From contig NC_010505.1 in NCBI RefSeq assembly GCF_000019725.1, positions 4,511,001 to 4,575,000 on the forward strand: DNA of 64,000 nucleotides. The letters are read 5' to 3'. The translations under genes and the position numbers were made by a program. The notes beneath the pieces are model-generated. The model worked only from the letters and a program-made list of their open reading frames with translations, did no database searches and was not told the DNA's origin. The stretch comes from Methylobacterium radiotolerans JCM 2831. GTDB taxonomy: Bacteria > Pseudomonadota > Alphaproteobacteria > Rhizobiales > Beijerinckiaceae. This document shows, in pieces, positions 63,607-64,000 of this stretch. The number at the start of each line of letters is the position of its first letter. Position 1 is the stretch's first letter.

Positions 63607-64000
63607 TCACTGCGCCTGACGGCGCCGGTGCCGACGACCGCCCTCCGCTGTCCCCTGCGAATCCGCCGCCGCAGCCTCGGTCGGTGCACCGGGGCGGCCA
63701 TCAGCCTTCTCGGCAGCCTTCCCGTCACCCGCAGCCGCCTGTGCGCCCTCGGTGATCCGCACCGGCGCGCCGTCCTTCAGCCGGTCGGTGCCGTCCGTGA
63801 CGACCCGGTCGCCCGGCTTGAGGCCGGAGACCACCACGGTGGTGGTGCCGTCGGTCTCGCCGGTCTTGATCGGCCGGACCGTGACCTTGCTGTCCCCGTC
63901 CATCAGGTAGACGTAGGTGCCGGGCGTGCCCTGGAGCAGGCTGGAATTCGGCACCAGCGTCGCGCCCCGCACCGTGTCGACGGTCAGCTTGGCGTTGACG
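63607..64000 (-). CDS. mdtA: RND membrane-fusion protein, MdtA-like (C-terminal part)
   Basis: Partial: the gene continues beyond the right edge. The visible 130 residues run from VNAKLTVDTVRGATLVPNSS through GTYVYLMDGDSKVTVRPIKTG and GLKPGDRVVTDGTDRLKDGAPV. This is the last beta-barrel and membrane-proximal domain of MdtA-type periplasmic adaptors. A Lys/Ala/Glu-rich tail ends GRRHRRRQAQ. It should link the MdtBC permease to the outer-membrane factor. It is the first gene of the pump operon in this window. Confidence 0.92.
   Translation of the reverse strand, partial: VNAKLTVDTVRGATLVPNSSLLQGTPGTYVYLMDGDSKVTVRPIKTGETDGTTTVVVSGLKPGDRVVTDGTDRLKDGAPVRITEGAQAAAGDGKAAEKADGRPGAPTEAAAADSQGTAEGGRRHRRRQAQ

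Noticed and set aside
1..64000. CRISPR arrays, rRNA operons, tRNA genes or prophage
   Set aside because: No regularly spaced direct repeats, no conserved rRNA segments, no cloverleaf sequences and no phage structural genes were seen on either strand.

Overview
The window is very GC-rich, coding-dense DNA from an alphaproteobacterium of the order Rhizobiales, most likely Methylobacterium or Methylorubrum. The evidence is the hemE / PPDK-regulator / rho / maf / aroE / coaE / dnaQ gene content, the many GTG and TTG starts with 1-4 bp stop/start overlaps, a DUF6894 protein, a bacteriophytochrome, PHB metabolism, and above all a lanmodulin-like EF-hand protein, a family known from lanthanide-using methylotrophs. 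I see no rRNA, tRNA, CRISPR array, prophage or intact insertion sequence.

Layout. 1-3.2 kb: the end of a molybdopterin dehydrogenase large subunit, a DUF6894 protein and a TonB-dependent receptor. 3.5-12.2 kb: a SOUL heme-binding protein and a light/redox signalling block (minus strand) made of a bacteriophytochrome kinase, a single-domain response regulator and two hybrid kinases. 12.5-18.2 kb: an AhpD-like protein, several secreted proteins of unknown role and an HD hydrolase. 18.2-20.5 kb: a DUF350 / DUF1190 / glutathionylspermidine-synthase-like operon. 20.7-24.2 kb: a HAD phosphatase, a PHB depolymerase-type esterase, DnaQ and a small secreted protein. 24.3-29.1 kb: coaE-aroE-CDF transporter-maf as one tightly packed operon, then rho. 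29.6-36.3 kb (plus): DUF3429, hisS, hisZ-hisG, a LysR regulator and an Asp/Glu racemase. 36.4-39.8 kb: hemJ-hemE, and the divergently transcribed PPDK regulator across a 487-bp gap that looks like a replication origin.

40.5-48.0 kb is the most interesting part: a MoxR-type AAA+ ATPase, DUF58, DUF4381, two VWA proteins, a TPR protein and a BatD-like protein, all on the minus strand, with a lanmodulin homologue next in the same direction. Related MoxR/VWA operons (mxaRSACKL) help insert the metal into methanol dehydrogenase, so the linkage suggests a metal-handling or maturation unit. 48.2-54.5 kb: MgtC, a small basic protein, an NlpC/P60 hydrolase, ispH, thrB and zwf. Two gene remnants lie here, of rnhA after thrB and of a dmeF-type metal exporter after zwf. 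55.1-64 kb: an MdtABC-type RND pump with an outer-membrane factor. A near-perfect parS site sits at the 5' edge of that factor, consistent with an origin nearby.
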